DNA of 38,145 nucleotides from contig CALXDJ010000017.1 in NCBI GenBank assembly GCA_944387035.1, forward strand, positions 1-38,145, given 5' to 3'. The stretch comes from an uncultured Oscillospiraceae bacterium (lineage in GTDB: Bacteria > Bacillota > Clostridia > Oscillospirales > Oscillospiraceae). A program made the translations under genes and the position numbers. Every line of letters starts with the position of its first letter. The stretch's first letter is position 1. The notes beneath the pieces were generated by a model. That model was given only the letters and a program-made list of their open reading frames with translations. It ran no database searches and was not told where the DNA came from. This document shows, piece by piece, positions 1-7,533 of the stretch.

Positions 1-245
1 GTTCCAGCAGCGTCATGTACTCCCGCACGGTGCAGGCCAGATCGGTGGCTCGCTCACAGGCCCGTTCCCGTTCCGGCATCGCTACATCCTCCTGCCAGTA
101 GCGAACGCCTCCGTCCGCTGTAATCCGGCAGAGGGGGAGACCATCCCACTCCACAGGAAGCAATTCGTCCTGCTCAGGCTGGGAGGTGAACCCCCCCCCG
201 CGTGAGCGCAATATGTAGTTCTTCAAAATACTGTTTTCGATCCAA
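1..245 (-). pseudogene. Hypothetical accessory-type protein, 5' part, frameshifted at a G9 run; 3' end outside window
   Basis: This minus-strand gene appears to start at TTG 245-243, eight bases after an AGGAGG. It reads LDRKQYFEELHIALTRGG and then meets nine G (C9 at 191-199 on the plus strand). As written, translation stops a few codons later (VHLPA then stop). With one G fewer it would continue through LPVEWDGLPLCRIT, VRYWQEDVAMPERE and CTVREYMTLLE to the window edge. The long open second frame shows the gene is real but out of frame here. It resembles small conserved proteins carried by integrative elements of gut Firmicutes; that resemblance is from memory. The function is unknown. The break may be a slippage mutation, phase variation or a homopolymer sequencing error. 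Confidence 0.6.
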
Positions 246-300
246 GTTAATTTCCTCCTGTGCGTAATGCCCTTTGGGCTCTCATTTTGATTTTATCTGA

Positions 301-337
301 AAAGAAAAAAGGCCGTCACCTTAAAAAAGTGACGGCC
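301..337 (-). terminator. Rho-independent terminator, minus strand
   Basis: A perfect 9-bp stem, GGCCGTCAC (311-319) and GTGACGGCC (329-337), is followed on the minus strand by a T-rich tract (plus-strand A run 301-310). It would stop minus-strand transcripts coming from the tRNA genes before the gene at 245. Confidence 0.75.
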
Positions 338-354
338 AAGATGTGTGGAATAGA

Positions 355-391
355 AAAGTGGTTTGTACTACATTTTAGCACAAACCACTTT
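355..391. repeat. 12-bp inverted repeat in AT-rich intergenic gap
   Basis: AAAGTGGTTTGT (355-366) is repeated inverted as ACAAACCACTTT (380-391) with a 13-base spacer. Neither side has a strong T run, so it may be an operator or a weak terminator. The rest of 246-618 is AT-rich; apart from the two terminators and a tRNA-3'-end-like stretch near 482-502 I see no gene in it. Confidence 0.5.
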
Positions 392-552
392 GTTCACAAA
401 AATTTAACAAAATAATTTTCGAAGAAACAGAAATTTTTCCGTGTTGCTCACTCAAAATTGGGCGCAAAAGCCCTCAGTTTTAGTTCAAGTCCTCACCGCA
501 CGTGGAAGAGGTGGGAAGATATCTTTTTTTCGTGCAGTCAAAAATGGACGCG

Positions 553-587
553 AAAAAACCCCGAAACCGTTGCGGCTTCGGGGTTTT
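553..587 (-). terminator. Rho-independent terminator after the tRNA pair
   Basis: The stem AAAACCCCGAA (555-565) and TTCGGGGTTTT (577-587) is perfect over 11 bp. On the minus strand it is followed by TTTTTT (plus A run 553-558). It lies 30 bases past the 3' end of tRNA-fMet and ends the tRNA transcript. Confidence 0.85.
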
Positions 588-618
588 CCGGTGCGATATC
601 TTTTTTGGTCGCACAATG

Positions 619-694
<76 letters not shown>

Positions 695-703
695 ATATGA
701 ACT

Positions 704-790
704 TGGTGCCGGTGACCGGACTCGAACCGGTACAGTATCGCTACCGGGGGATTTTAAGTCCCCTGTGTCTACCAATTCCACCACACCGGC
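704..790 (-). tRNA. tRNA-Leu (TAA)
   Basis: The minus-strand gene is 87 nt from GCCGGTGTGGTGG to CACCGGCACCA with encoded CCA. The anticodon loop CTTAAAA gives TAA. The long variable arm is typical of a class II (Leu) tRNA. It is first in the transcript, nine bases before tRNA-fMet. Confidence 0.95.
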
Positions 791-808
791 AGCTGTTCGG
801 CAATGATT

Positions 809-838
809 AGAATACCACACCATAGTAGCGGATGTCAA
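809..838 (-). promoter_or_regulatory. Sigma-A promoter of the tRNA-Leu/tRNA-fMet unit
   Basis: On the minus strand a perfect -35 TTGACA (833-838) is 18 bases from -10 TATTCT (809-814), about 20 bases before the 5' end of tRNA-Leu. Position and strength fit a stable-RNA promoter. Confidence 0.8.
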
Positions 839-959
839 GGGCTAAAAATAAAAAACTTTCAAAAAAGCAAAAATTTTTCCGCGGTGCATGCTTTCGTGCA
901 ATTTTCCCCGTCTGGACGCATATACTGGAAGGGAACCGAAACGCAAAGGAGGATATACT

Positions 960-1034
960 GTGAGACCCCATGGCATGTTTGGAGATGTGGATGATCTGAT
1001 TTTTGAGGACGGTTGGCTGATCAGCGACCGATGA
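960..1034 (+). CDS. Candidate 24-residue protein
   Basis: GTG 960 to TGA 1034 encodes MRPHGMFGDVDDLIFEDGWL plus ISDR, 24 residues. It is preceded by a very strong ribosome binding site (AAAGGAGG, seven bases before GTG) and followed 50 bases later by a rho-independent terminator, so the unit looks like a deliberate monocistronic gene. The peptide is acidic and has no hydrophobic stretch, so it is probably cytoplasmic. Upstream, CATATACT near 919-926 with GCAATTT 14 bases before it resembles a sporulation sigma-E promoter (about 7 of 8 and 5 of 7 consensus positions), which would suit a spore-specific peptide. I do not recognise the family. It could instead be a leader peptide whose coding role is minor. 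Confidence 0.5.
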   Translation: MRPHGMFGDVDDLIFEDGWLISDR

Positions 1035-1082
1035 ATCATAAGAGGCCGGCGGCCTCATACCAGTTCAGACCCCAGCAGAAAG

Positions 1083-1112
1083 CGGCAAGGCGTTGCGCCC
1101 TGCCGTTTTTTT
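1083..1112 (+). terminator. Rho-independent terminator after the small ORF
   Basis: CGGCAAGGCG (1083-1092), loop TTG and CGCCCTGCCG (1096-1105) pair over ten positions with one mismatch, then seven T (1106-1112). It ends plus-strand transcription just before the convergent mnmA stop. Confidence 0.85.
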
Positions 1113-1120
1113 GCGTCTGC

Positions 1121-2179
1121 TCACGAACAGATGGTGCCGCCGCCCAGCACGGCCTCTCCCTGATAAAGCACCACGGCCTGCCCGGCCGTGACGGCCCGCT
1201 GGGGTTCCTGGAAGGTGACGCGGATCCGGCCGTCAGGCAGCGGCTCCACCGTGGCTTCCGCCTCCTGCTGGGTGTAGCGGGTTTTGGCGGTAACCTGCAG
1301 CGGACCTTCCAGATGGCCCACGGAGATGAGGTTTACCCGGTCGGCGGTCAGTTCCCGGGTGTAAAGGGCGCTGTTGGGGCCCAGAACCACCGTACCGGCG
1401 TCCAGATCCTTGCGCACCACGTACACCGGCACACCGGCACTGACGCCCAGTCCCTTGCGCTGGCCGGTGGTGTAGCACTCCAGCCCCTGATGACGGCCCA
1501 GCACCCGGCCCTCCAGATCCACAAAGTCTCCGGGGACGGAGGCTACGCCGCCGTAGCTGCGCAGAAACGCCACATAGTCCCCGTCGGGAATGAAGCAGAT
1601 GTCCTGGCTGTCTGCCCGGTGGGCATTGCGCAGGCCCGCCTGTTCCGCCATGGCCCGCAGCTTGGGCTTTTCACAGCTCCCCACCGGAAGCAGCAGGTGG
1701 GATAGCTGATGCTGTGTCAGCTGATAGAGCACGTAGCTCTGGTCCTTCCGCCGGTCGGTTCCCCGCAGCAGCAGATGCCGGCCGGACGCCTCGTCCTGCC
1801 CGACCCGGGCATAATGTCCGGTGGCCAGGGCGTCAGCGCCGTGGTCCAGGGCCCAGTCCAGCAGGGCGCCGAACTTGATGCACCGGTTGCAGTCCACGCA
1901 GGGATTGGGGGTGCGTCCCGCTGCATATTCACTGACGAAACGGTCCATGACCTCCCGCTGAAACAGCTCCCGCAGATCCAAAACCGTGTGGGGGATGCCC
2001 AGAGTATCAGCCACGCTGCGGGCGTCGGCGATGTCCTGCTCCTGGGGATCCGACGCACCGGCGCTGCGCAGGCGCAGAGTGACGCCGAATACCTCATATC
2101 CCTGCTGGCGCAGCAGCAGCGCTGCTCCGGCGCTGTCCACGCCGCCGCTCATGGCGACACACACTTTTCTGATGGCCAT
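1121..2179 (-). CDS. mnmA: tRNA-specific 2-thiouridylase MnmA
   Basis: MnmA activates U34 of Lys, Glu and Gln tRNAs with ATP and transfers persulfide sulfur to make 2-thiouridine, in the cytoplasm. The 352-residue protein has the N-type PP-loop SGGVDS at residues 11-16, the first cysteine region NPCVDCNRCIKFG (nucleophile probably Cys97) and the second catalytic cysteine in SQDICF (Cys195). The C-terminal beta-barrel is present and the length is normal. I chose ATG 2179 because GAGGAGG lies six bases before it and the family begins at this MAIRKV; an upstream in-frame ATG has no such site. No cysteine desulfurase gene is adjacent. It is transcribed alone or at the end of a minus-strand unit. 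Confidence 0.95.
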   Translation of the reverse strand: MAIRKVCVAMSGGVDSAGAALLLRQQGYEVFGVTLRLRSAGASDPQEQDIADARSVADTLGIPHTVLDLRELFQREVMDRFVSEYAAGRTPNPCVDCNRCIKFGALLDWALDHGADALATGHYARVGQDEASGRHLLLRGTDRRKDQSYVLYQLTQHQLSHLLLPVGSCEKPKLRAMAEQAGLRNAHRADSQDICFIPDGDYVAFLRSYGGVASVPGDFVDLEGRVLGRHQGLECYTTGQRKGLGVSAGVPVYVVRKDLDAGTVVLGPNSALYTRELTADRVNLISVGHLEGPLQVTAKTRYTQQEAEATVEPLPDGRIRVTFQEPQRAVTAGQAVVLYQGEAVLGGGTICS

Positions 2180-2227
2180 GTTCCGCCTCCTCAAATGCAT
2201 TCTTTTGCTATTGTACCCGGTTATGAT

Positions 2228-2274
2228 CAAAAAGAAAAGTCCCTTTTCGCGCAGCAGCGCCGGAAAAGGGACTT
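2228..2274 (-). terminator. Rho-independent terminator of the lipoprotein gene
   Basis: AAGTCCCTTTT (2237-2247) and AAAAGGGACTT (2264-2274) form an 11-bp stem. On the minus strand it is followed by TTTCTTTTTGAT. It lies 26 bases after the stop of the lipoprotein gene and separates it from mnmA. Confidence 0.8.
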
Positions 2275-2299
2275 GAAAACCGGGGGCCGCCGCACCCGG

Positions 2300-3004
2300 T
2301 CAGGGCGTCAGCGGTGTGACCTGTTCGGTAGTCCGGTCCAGCCGGTAGATCTGCCGGCTTCCGGGGGAGAACAGGTAGGAGGCCTGGTAGCGGCCGGATT
2401 GATAGACATTGAGACAAAGACAGGGGACCCCATCCAGCAAGACCTGGCCATCTTCGCAAAAAACACTGTACTCGGCCATGGTGCTGCCTGACAGACCCAG
2501 AGATGCCGGAGGCAGAGTGGAAAAATAATCCACAGCTTCTGCGGTGGTCATGGAGGAGTCTTCTTCCGGCAGAGTCCCGCTTTCGTCATAGGAGGGGGAA
2601 ATGGTGCAGGAGTCCTGGTCCCAGGTGACATCCAACTGGAAAAGACCGCTGCCGGAGTCGCTCTCCCGGGCCAGAATCAGTTCGCCTTCGTCGGAAAGAT
2701 CTTCGTCCTCCGGCAGCCGCTGCCCTTGGGCGGACAGCGGGACACATGCATAATCCGTCTCCAGCGCCTGCCGGTAGTCCGTCACAGCCTGGACGGTGTT
2801 GTCCAGGCCGGTATAACAGTACGAGACGGCGCCGTCCTCGGTTTGCTCCGTGCATTGCGGGTCTCCCGCCGGGGAGACCAGGGCGGTCAGGGAGGGAAGA
2901 GAGTCTTCTGCGGCACTGTATGCGTCCGGGGGCTGTTCCCCGCCGCAGCCGGAGAGCGCACATGCCGCGCACAAAAATAGGGCAATGAGATAACGCTTGT
3001 TCAT
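2300..3004 (-). CDS. Secreted lipoprotein of unknown function
   Basis: The 234-residue product begins MNKRYLIALFLCAACALSGC: a lysine/arginine start, a hydrophobic core and a lipobox LSGC with Cys20 as the lipidated residue, so it is probably anchored to the outer face of the membrane. The mature part is acidic, rich in Asp, Glu and Ser, and contains several cysteines. I recognise no enzyme motif. The start ATG overlaps the stop of the FtsA-like remnant as ATGA, which implies the two were once translationally coupled in one operon. A terminator follows the gene. The function may relate to that partner, but this is only inferred from position. Confidence 0.75.
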   Translation of the reverse strand: MNKRYLIALFLCAACALSGCGGEQPPDAYSAAEDSLPSLTALVSPAGDPQCTEQTEDGAVSYCYTGLDNTVQAVTDYRQALETDYACVPLSAQGQRLPEDEDLSDEGELILARESDSGSGLFQLDVTWDQDSCTISPSYDESGTLPEEDSSMTTAEAVDYFSTLPPASLGLSGSTMAEYSVFCEDGQVLLDGVPCLCLNVYQSGRYQASYLFSPGSRQIYRLDRTTEQVTPLTP

Positions 3005-4106
3005 GGTAATGGATTCTCCGTTGTTTCTTCGCAGGTGATTTCCACACAATCACCGTTTTGCAGCGTCTGCTGGAATGTGCAGGCGTGTCCGTTGCATCGC
3101 AGAACCACCGGGCGCTCCACATGGTCAAAATCAATGCCGGAGCGTTCCAGAAGGTCCATGAGATAATAGGGGGCACCGTCCGGCTTGGGAGGCAGGGACA
3201 GCGGGGTGCCGTTGAGGGTCCCCGTCCAGGCGGCGGTGGGAGCAGAGACCGGGACAGCCGCCGGAGCGGCAGGCAGTTGCCCGGTTTTTACAATCACGGC
3301 CCCGGCCGGAACGGGGTCCTCCGGATGGGCAGCGGCGCCATTGATGGTAAGGGACGGGGTGTGGAGCAGCTGTGCCAGCTCTCCGGCGCACAGGCGGCAG
3401 TCGGCCCCGGGGACAGCCGGCGTGAAATCCACATGATCTCCGGCGTGCACCACTGTAGTCGGGGCGGCGTCGGTGCCGTTGATCCGCAGCCGGGCGGGCT
3501 GGGCGGGTTCCCCGTGAAAGACCCGGGGCTTGCCGTCCACCTTGACCGACAGCGGTTTTCCGCTGCGCCCCAGCAGGTCGGAATAGGTATAGCCGTTCAT
3601 CATCAAGAGCTCCATAGCGGTCAGACTGCCGCTGCGGAAGAGCTTGGCGGGTGTCCCGTTGAGCAGGACCTGACAGCTGTCACTGATCAGGCCCAGTCCC
3701 GCTGAGGCCGCAATCCCCAGGGGAGTGGTGTAGGCCGGATCGTTTAGGTCCAGGGTGTCGGAATAAACGGTGTTGGCAAAGTGGTTTCCCGCCACGGCCA
3801 CCCGTTTGGGATCCATCTCCAGCGCCTGGGCCACCCGCTCCTGCAATCCGGGCAGTTTGCTGCCGCCGCCTGCCAGAAAGAGCGCAGAAGGGGCATTGCC
3901 GTTGACGTCCAGCACCTGCCGGGCAATCTCCGCAGCCAGGGTGTCCATGGCCGGGGAGAGGACGGCGGCAATCTCTTGGACAGTCTGAGTCTGGGGAAGG
4001 CCCAATACGTCGGTAAATTCCAGACTGCCGCCTTCGGCCAGTCCCGTTTTGATCCGCTCGGCAGTTTCAAAATCCACCAGATACGCCCGCATCAGTGCTT
4101 CGGTAG
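3001..4106 (-). pseudogene. 3' half of an FtsA/actin-like cell-division-type protein, N-terminal half missing
   Basis: The reading frame from about 4106 encodes TEALMRAYLVDFETAERIK, then FLAGGGSKLPGL and DPKRVAVAGNHFANT, which match the second half of the FtsA/PilM-type ATPase fold (the phosphate-2/adenosine part). It is followed by a long C-terminal region with repeated small beta-domains (KLFRSGSLT, NGYTYSDLLGRSG). In Oscillospiraceae such proteins are roughly 700 residues (from memory); about 365 remain. The phosphate-1 motif and subdomain 1C are absent. Upstream the frame runs into another gene read out of frame (VYRVP and earlier), so there is no proper start; internal ATG 4092 lacks a convincing ribosome binding site. 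I treat it as a deletion remnant joined to the DUF6470-like gene near 4100-4108. Confidence 0.65.
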
Positions 4107-4345
4107 GCACCCTGTACACCGGCCTGGGCCTGCTGACGGATGAGGGTGGCGGTAGTGGGCATGACGGAGTTGCGGGCCTCAAAGGTGTCCAGGTTGACCT
4201 GGATGGGCTGGCTGCGGATGTTCAGACCGCCCTTGTCCCGGGAGATCTCTACCTGGGCGGTGCCCCGCGCATACTCCAGATGGGCCCGTGTTACCTTCAT
4301 CTGGATCTCGATGGGAACGGTTTTGATTTCAATAAGCGGATCCAT
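4067..4345 (-). pseudogene. Truncated DUF6470-type flagellar-cluster protein
   Basis: ATG 4345 follows GGAAGGAG by 11 bases. The product begins MDPLIEIKTVPIEIQMKV and continues through QVEISRDKGGLNIRSQP and LDTFEARNSVMPT to about QAQAGVQGAY. This matches the N-terminal repeats of the DUF6470 family, which normally sits just after flgL and is about 180-200 residues. After residue ~78 the family resemblance stops, and the frame ends 92 residues in, within sequence that encodes the FtsA-like protein in another frame. The usual following genes, fliW and csrA, are absent. The family assignment is from memory of Clostridia flagellar operons. Confidence 0.65.
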
Positions 4346-4397
4346 GACGCTGAAAACTCCTTCCATGGGCAGGCGGCGGTTTAGATGGGACCGGCTG

Positions 4398-5510
4398 TCA
4401 ATTCAGATAGTCCATCAGGGACTGGGGAACTACGTTGGCGCCGACCTGCAGGGCGGCGTTGTAGCTGGTTTGCGCAGAGACCAGGGTGAGAATCGCCTCC
4501 ACCTGGTCGATGTTTTCAATGCTGTTGAGCTCCGTATTCAAAGAGGTGAATGTGCTCTCCAGCTGGGACTGGTTGGTTTTGAGGAACTGGGACTGGGTGT
4601 CCAGCTGGGTGTGCTGGCTGCTCAGGGCCTCCTGGGCTTTGGTGAGTTTTCCCATAAGACGCTCCGCGTCTTCCTTGTTGCCGGCGGAGCTCCACTCGCC
4701 GGTTTCCTGGTTATAGCCCCGGAAGACCTCGGACAGGCGCACCATGATGGAGACGATATTGGTGGGATCGCCGTCGGCATCCACGCCGCAGCCGCCGATG
4801 AAGTCGGTGCCGGAGATGGCGGAGTCAAAGGCGGTGGAGGGGATCACGTTGCCCTGGCCGTCCACTTCGAATCCGATGCCGATGTCCACATACAGATGCT
4901 CGTCGGACCACTGTTCCAGCATCTCCCGGTTGGTCATGGGCGTGACGCCGTCATCCTTGAGCACATTGTTGCCGTTTTCGTCGGTGTAGGGCTGGTCCAG
5001 CGTGGCGGGATCGTCAATCCGGACGCCCCGGTAGGTGACGTAGGTCCGGTCTCCGTCCTGCTCCAGGGCGAAGGGAGGATTCTGCGTGTCGGCGCCGTTG
5101 AAGAGGTAGTTGTCGTCATACTTGCCGTTGAGGCTCTGGATGATGGCCTCGGCGCCGGAGTAGATCACATCGCCCTGGGTGTTGAGCGTGCTCAGGTTTG
5201 TATCGCTCAGTCCCTTCAGGGCGGGAGCCTGGGCCAGATCCGATACCAGCTTGTCGATCATATCATCGGCCACATCCCAGGCGGTGGAGAACTTGTTGAG
5301 CACCGTGGTGTTGTTGGAGTACTGGGCGTTGGTGGCATTGAGTGAGCTGTGGATCTTGAACGCCCGGGTGGCCGCGGCGGGATCGGCGGAGTAGGAGTCG
5401 AAATTCCGTCCGCTCATCATGGCGCTCATGGCCGAGTAAAGCTGGTTGGTGGATTTGAGCAGATTTTTCTGATAGGTATAAATGGTGGAATTGGTGGTTA
5501 CGCGAAGCAT
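4398..5510 (-). CDS. flgL: Flagellar hook-filament junction protein FlgL (HAP3)
   Basis: FlgL forms the second ring between hook and filament and is exported by the flagellar type III system. The 370-residue protein has the flagellin-like N-terminal helix (MLRVTTNSTIYTYQKNL, SAMMSGRNFDSYSADPAAA) and the matching C-terminal helix (ILTLVSAQTSYNAALQVGAN, VPQSLMDYLN), with a variable middle domain, so it looks intact at both ends. GAGGTG precedes ATG 5510. It lies 33 bases after the flgK stop, the normal order. Whether it is functional is doubtful, because both neighbours are damaged. Confidence 0.9.
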   Translation of the reverse strand: MLRVTTNSTIYTYQKNLLKSTNQLYSAMSAMMSGRNFDSYSADPAAATRAFKIHSSLNATNAQYSNNTTVLNKFSTAWDVADDMIDKLVSDLAQAPALKGLSDTNLSTLNTQGDVIYSGAEAIIQSLNGKYDDNYLFNGADTQNPPFALEQDGDRTYVTYRGVRIDDPATLDQPYTDENGNNVLKDDGVTPMTNREMLEQWSDEHLYVDIGIGFEVDGQGNVIPSTAFDSAISGTDFIGGCGVDADGDPTNIVSIMVRLSEVFRGYNQETGEWSSAGNKEDAERLMGKLTKAQEALSSQHTQLDTQSQFLKTNQSQLESTFTSLNTELNSIENIDQVEAILTLVSAQTSYNAALQVGANVVPQSLMDYLN

Positions 5511-5543
5511 GATTTATTCACCTCGAAAGTTACAGCGATGGCT

Positions 5544-6617
5544 TTACACCGTGCCGTTGATCAGGGAGTCCAGGGCCTTTTGATAATAGGGAATGCCCCG
5601 CTTGACAGCGGCGTTGGGATCGGCGGCCACATCCGCGTCTGTGGAAAACTCGCCCTCCTCGGTCAGAAGCTCCCGCAGAGACTGCAGAGAGCCATACAGA
5701 TCGTTGTCCAGCAGCTTGACGGAATCCGGATCGGCAGGGTCCTGCTTTTCTCCGTCGGCATTTTTCAGAGCATCCAAGCTGATGCTAAAATTATCATCGT
5801 GGTCGGCCTGGAGCTTTGTGGCGTAAGTGCCGTCCACCAGGGTGTGGTTGTGGGGAGGGTCGTTGGCCAGGGTAATGGTGAGCTTTTCCACCATGGTACC
5901 GGCGCCCACGTCCTCCATGGAATACTTCACGTCGATCTTCATGTACCCGCTGAGCTCATCGAGCAGCAGGTTGCGGTTGTCCCGCAGTTCCAGGCCCGGA
6001 TCACCCCGCAGATCCGCGTTGCGGATGGACTCGTTGAGATCCCGGATCTGGGTGAGGATATCGTTGACCCGGGTGACCTGCTGATCCAGCTCCTGGGTAT
6101 AGTCCTCCATTTTGCCGGACAGGGCGTCGGCATAGGAGTTGAAGTAAGTGGCCAGGGCGCTGGCGGAGGTGCGGATGAGGCTGTCGTAGGTGCCCACACC
6201 GTTGGTGATGGCCTGACTGATGAGATCCCGCAGATCATTGAGCTGACTGAGGATCACACCGTCGTCCTGCTCCAGGCTGCCCTTGCCCACCTCATCCAGG
6301 ATGGAGGCCAGATCGTTGAGTCCCTCCAGCTTGGTGTTGGCGGCCCCCACATCGGACTGGGCCTTGCGGTAGGAAATATCCAGACCGGGGTCCCGCAGCT
6401 GCGTGACCCCGGCAATGACGGCGCCCTGGCCGATACGGGTGTTGTAGCTGGAGGCGTACCGGTCCGTGACGGAGGGAATCAGGCTGACCTGATTGAGCCT
6501 CTGGCGGGTGTAGCCGTTGGTGTTGATATTGGTGATATTATTGCCCGTCACGTCCAGCCCCTTCTGGGCGGAGTAAATCCCCAGACGGACGGTGGTAAAA
6601 GAACCGAATGTGCTCAT
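5544..6617 (-). CDS. flgK: Flagellar hook-associated protein FlgK (HAP1), probably internally deleted
   Basis: FlgK is the first junction protein on the hook. The N-terminus is classic: FTTVRLGIYSAQKGLDVTGN, then NITNINTNGYTRQ, the coiled-coil region and a DLRGDPGLELRDNRNLLLDE segment. The protein is only 357 residues, while family members are usually 450-650. After KRGIPYYQ, where the family normally continues into the large middle and C-terminal domains, the sequence is KALDSLINGTV and then stop, resembling the very end of FlgK (LDxLIN). The conserved C-terminal helix (NLxxYQxxYxA type) is missing. The stop-to-flgL gap is normal, so the 3' end seems native and the loss internal (near 5570-5590). 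GAGGAG precedes ATG 6617. Confidence 0.85.
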   Translation of the reverse strand: MSTFGSFTTVRLGIYSAQKGLDVTGNNITNINTNGYTRQRLNQVSLIPSVTDRYASSYNTRIGQGAVIAGVTQLRDPGLDISYRKAQSDVGAANTKLEGLNDLASILDEVGKGSLEQDDGVILSQLNDLRDLISQAITNGVGTYDSLIRTSASALATYFNSYADALSGKMEDYTQELDQQVTRVNDILTQIRDLNESIRNADLRGDPGLELRDNRNLLLDELSGYMKIDVKYSMEDVGAGTMVEKLTITLANDPPHNHTLVDGTYATKLQADHDDNFSISLDALKNADGEKQDPADPDSVKLLDNDLYGSLQSLRELLTEEGEFSTDADVAADPNAAVKRGIPYYQKALDSLINGTV

Positions 6618-6629
6618 GGTGTTCTCCTC

Positions 6630-7067
6630 TCAGGCACGGAAGTCTGCGGCGGTGGTCCGGGGAGCGGACGGATGCTCCGCTTCCCACTGTTCCAGCTCCT
6701 GCTCAATGCGGTGCAGGTGGGACTCCATCAGGGTGCGGGCGGTCTGCTGGGCGCTGGAGAGCACCTGATAACTGCGCAGCACCTGCTGGCTGAGGGCGGC
6801 GGTCCGCTCCCGGTCCTGCGGCGGGCAATGCCGGGACAGTTCTGCCAGGGAGACGTGTTCCAGACCCAGGTCCCGGAGCATGGCCTTGCGGTGCTGCTCC
6901 CGGCCCCGCAGGGACAAAGCGGCTGCCTGCTCCTGCTTCATGCATGCGTCCAGGGCTGCCAGGTCGCCGGACCGGACAGCGGCAATCTTCTGCTGCTCCA
7001 CGGCGGAGAGGGTGTCCAGCTCCTGGCGAAGCTGCTCTAAAAAAGCCAGGTAATCATGAAATTCCAT
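6630..7067 (-). CDS. flgN: Flagellar export chaperone FlgN
   Basis: FlgN binds the C-terminal helices of FlgK and FlgL and delivers them to the export gate. The 145-residue product is almost entirely helical (FHDYLAFLEQLRQELDTLSA at the N-terminus, LLRSYQ-type and ESHLHRIEQELEQWE helices later), which fits the family in length and character though identity is low. It sits between flgM and flgK, exactly where FlgN is expected. The ribosome binding site GGAGGAG overlaps the end of flgM, so translation is probably coupled. Its client region in FlgK seems to be missing here. Confidence 0.8.
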   Translation of the reverse strand: MEFHDYLAFLEQLRQELDTLSAVEQQKIAAVRSGDLAALDACMKQEQAAALSLRGREQHRKAMLRDLGLEHVSLAELSRHCPPQDRERTAALSQQVLRSYQVLSSAQQTARTLMESHLHRIEQELEQWEAEHPSAPRTTAADFRA

Positions 7068-7073
7068 TGCGTG

Positions 7074-7373
7074 TCAATACTCCTCCATCAGCAACATGCG
7101 GGCGGCGATCTCCCGGGCGTCCGCCTGATAGGTCCCGTCGGCGATCTGCTGACGCAGGGCATCCAGCTCCTGCCGGGAGGGACGGGTGCGGATCTGCTGG
7201 ACCAGCTGTCCGGAGGTCTCCTTGATCCGCTTTTCCGTTTCGCTCAGGTGGGAGGAAAACTGCACCTGATCGTAATGCTGTCCGGAAGTCCGCACAGACT
7301 CCGGTTCGCCTTTTTTGCCGTACAGTGCTGCGGCGACGGGGTGCGTCCCGCCGGAACCGATCGGATTGACCAT
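7074..7373 (-). CDS. flgM: Anti-sigma-28 factor FlgM
   Basis: FlgM binds sigma-28 until the hook is complete. The 99-residue product begins MVNPIGSGGTHPVAA. Its C-terminal half carries the conserved sigma-binding pattern: FSSHLSETEK, then PSRQELDALRQQIADGTYQA and AREIAARMLLMEEY, close to the family consensus (VxxLRxxIxxGxYxVDxxxIAxxML). I chose ATG 7373 because GGGAGGG lies six bases before it; an ATG 15 bases upstream is less well placed. It is first in flgM-flgN-flgK-flgL, and a sigma-28-like promoter lies about 80 bases upstream. Confidence 0.9.
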   Translation of the reverse strand: MVNPIGSGGTHPVAAALYGKKGEPESVRTSGQHYDQVQFSSHLSETEKRIKETSGQLVQQIRTRPSRQELDALRQQIADGTYQADAREIAARMLLMEEY

Positions 7374-7454
7374 TGCATGCCCTCCCACGTGTGATGAAAT
7401 GTGTTCGTGTGTTCTGGTGCGTACCGGGAAGGATTCCCGGGCCCCTTACTGACT

Positions 7455-7481
7455 ATATCGTCCAAATCACCGGAAAACATA
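7455..7481 (-). promoter_or_regulatory. Possible sigma-28 promoter of flgM
   Basis: On the minus strand TATGTTTT (7474-7481), an 11-base spacer and GACGATAT (7455-7462) match the sigma-28 consensus TAAAGTTT-N11-GCCGATAA at 5 of 8 and 6 of 8 positions. The 5' leader also holds a hairpin CCGGGAA/TTCCCGG (7424-7440). Confidence 0.4.
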
Positions 7482-7533
7482 AGGGTTTGCGGGAGAAAAT
7501 CCGCCATTTTATCAAATGCCCCTTGGCGGAAGG

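Noticed and set aside
518-606. Direct repeat GATATCTTTTTT at 518-529 and 595-606
   Set aside because: Twelve bases in AT-rich sequence beside a terminator; too little to claim a mobile element end or duplication.
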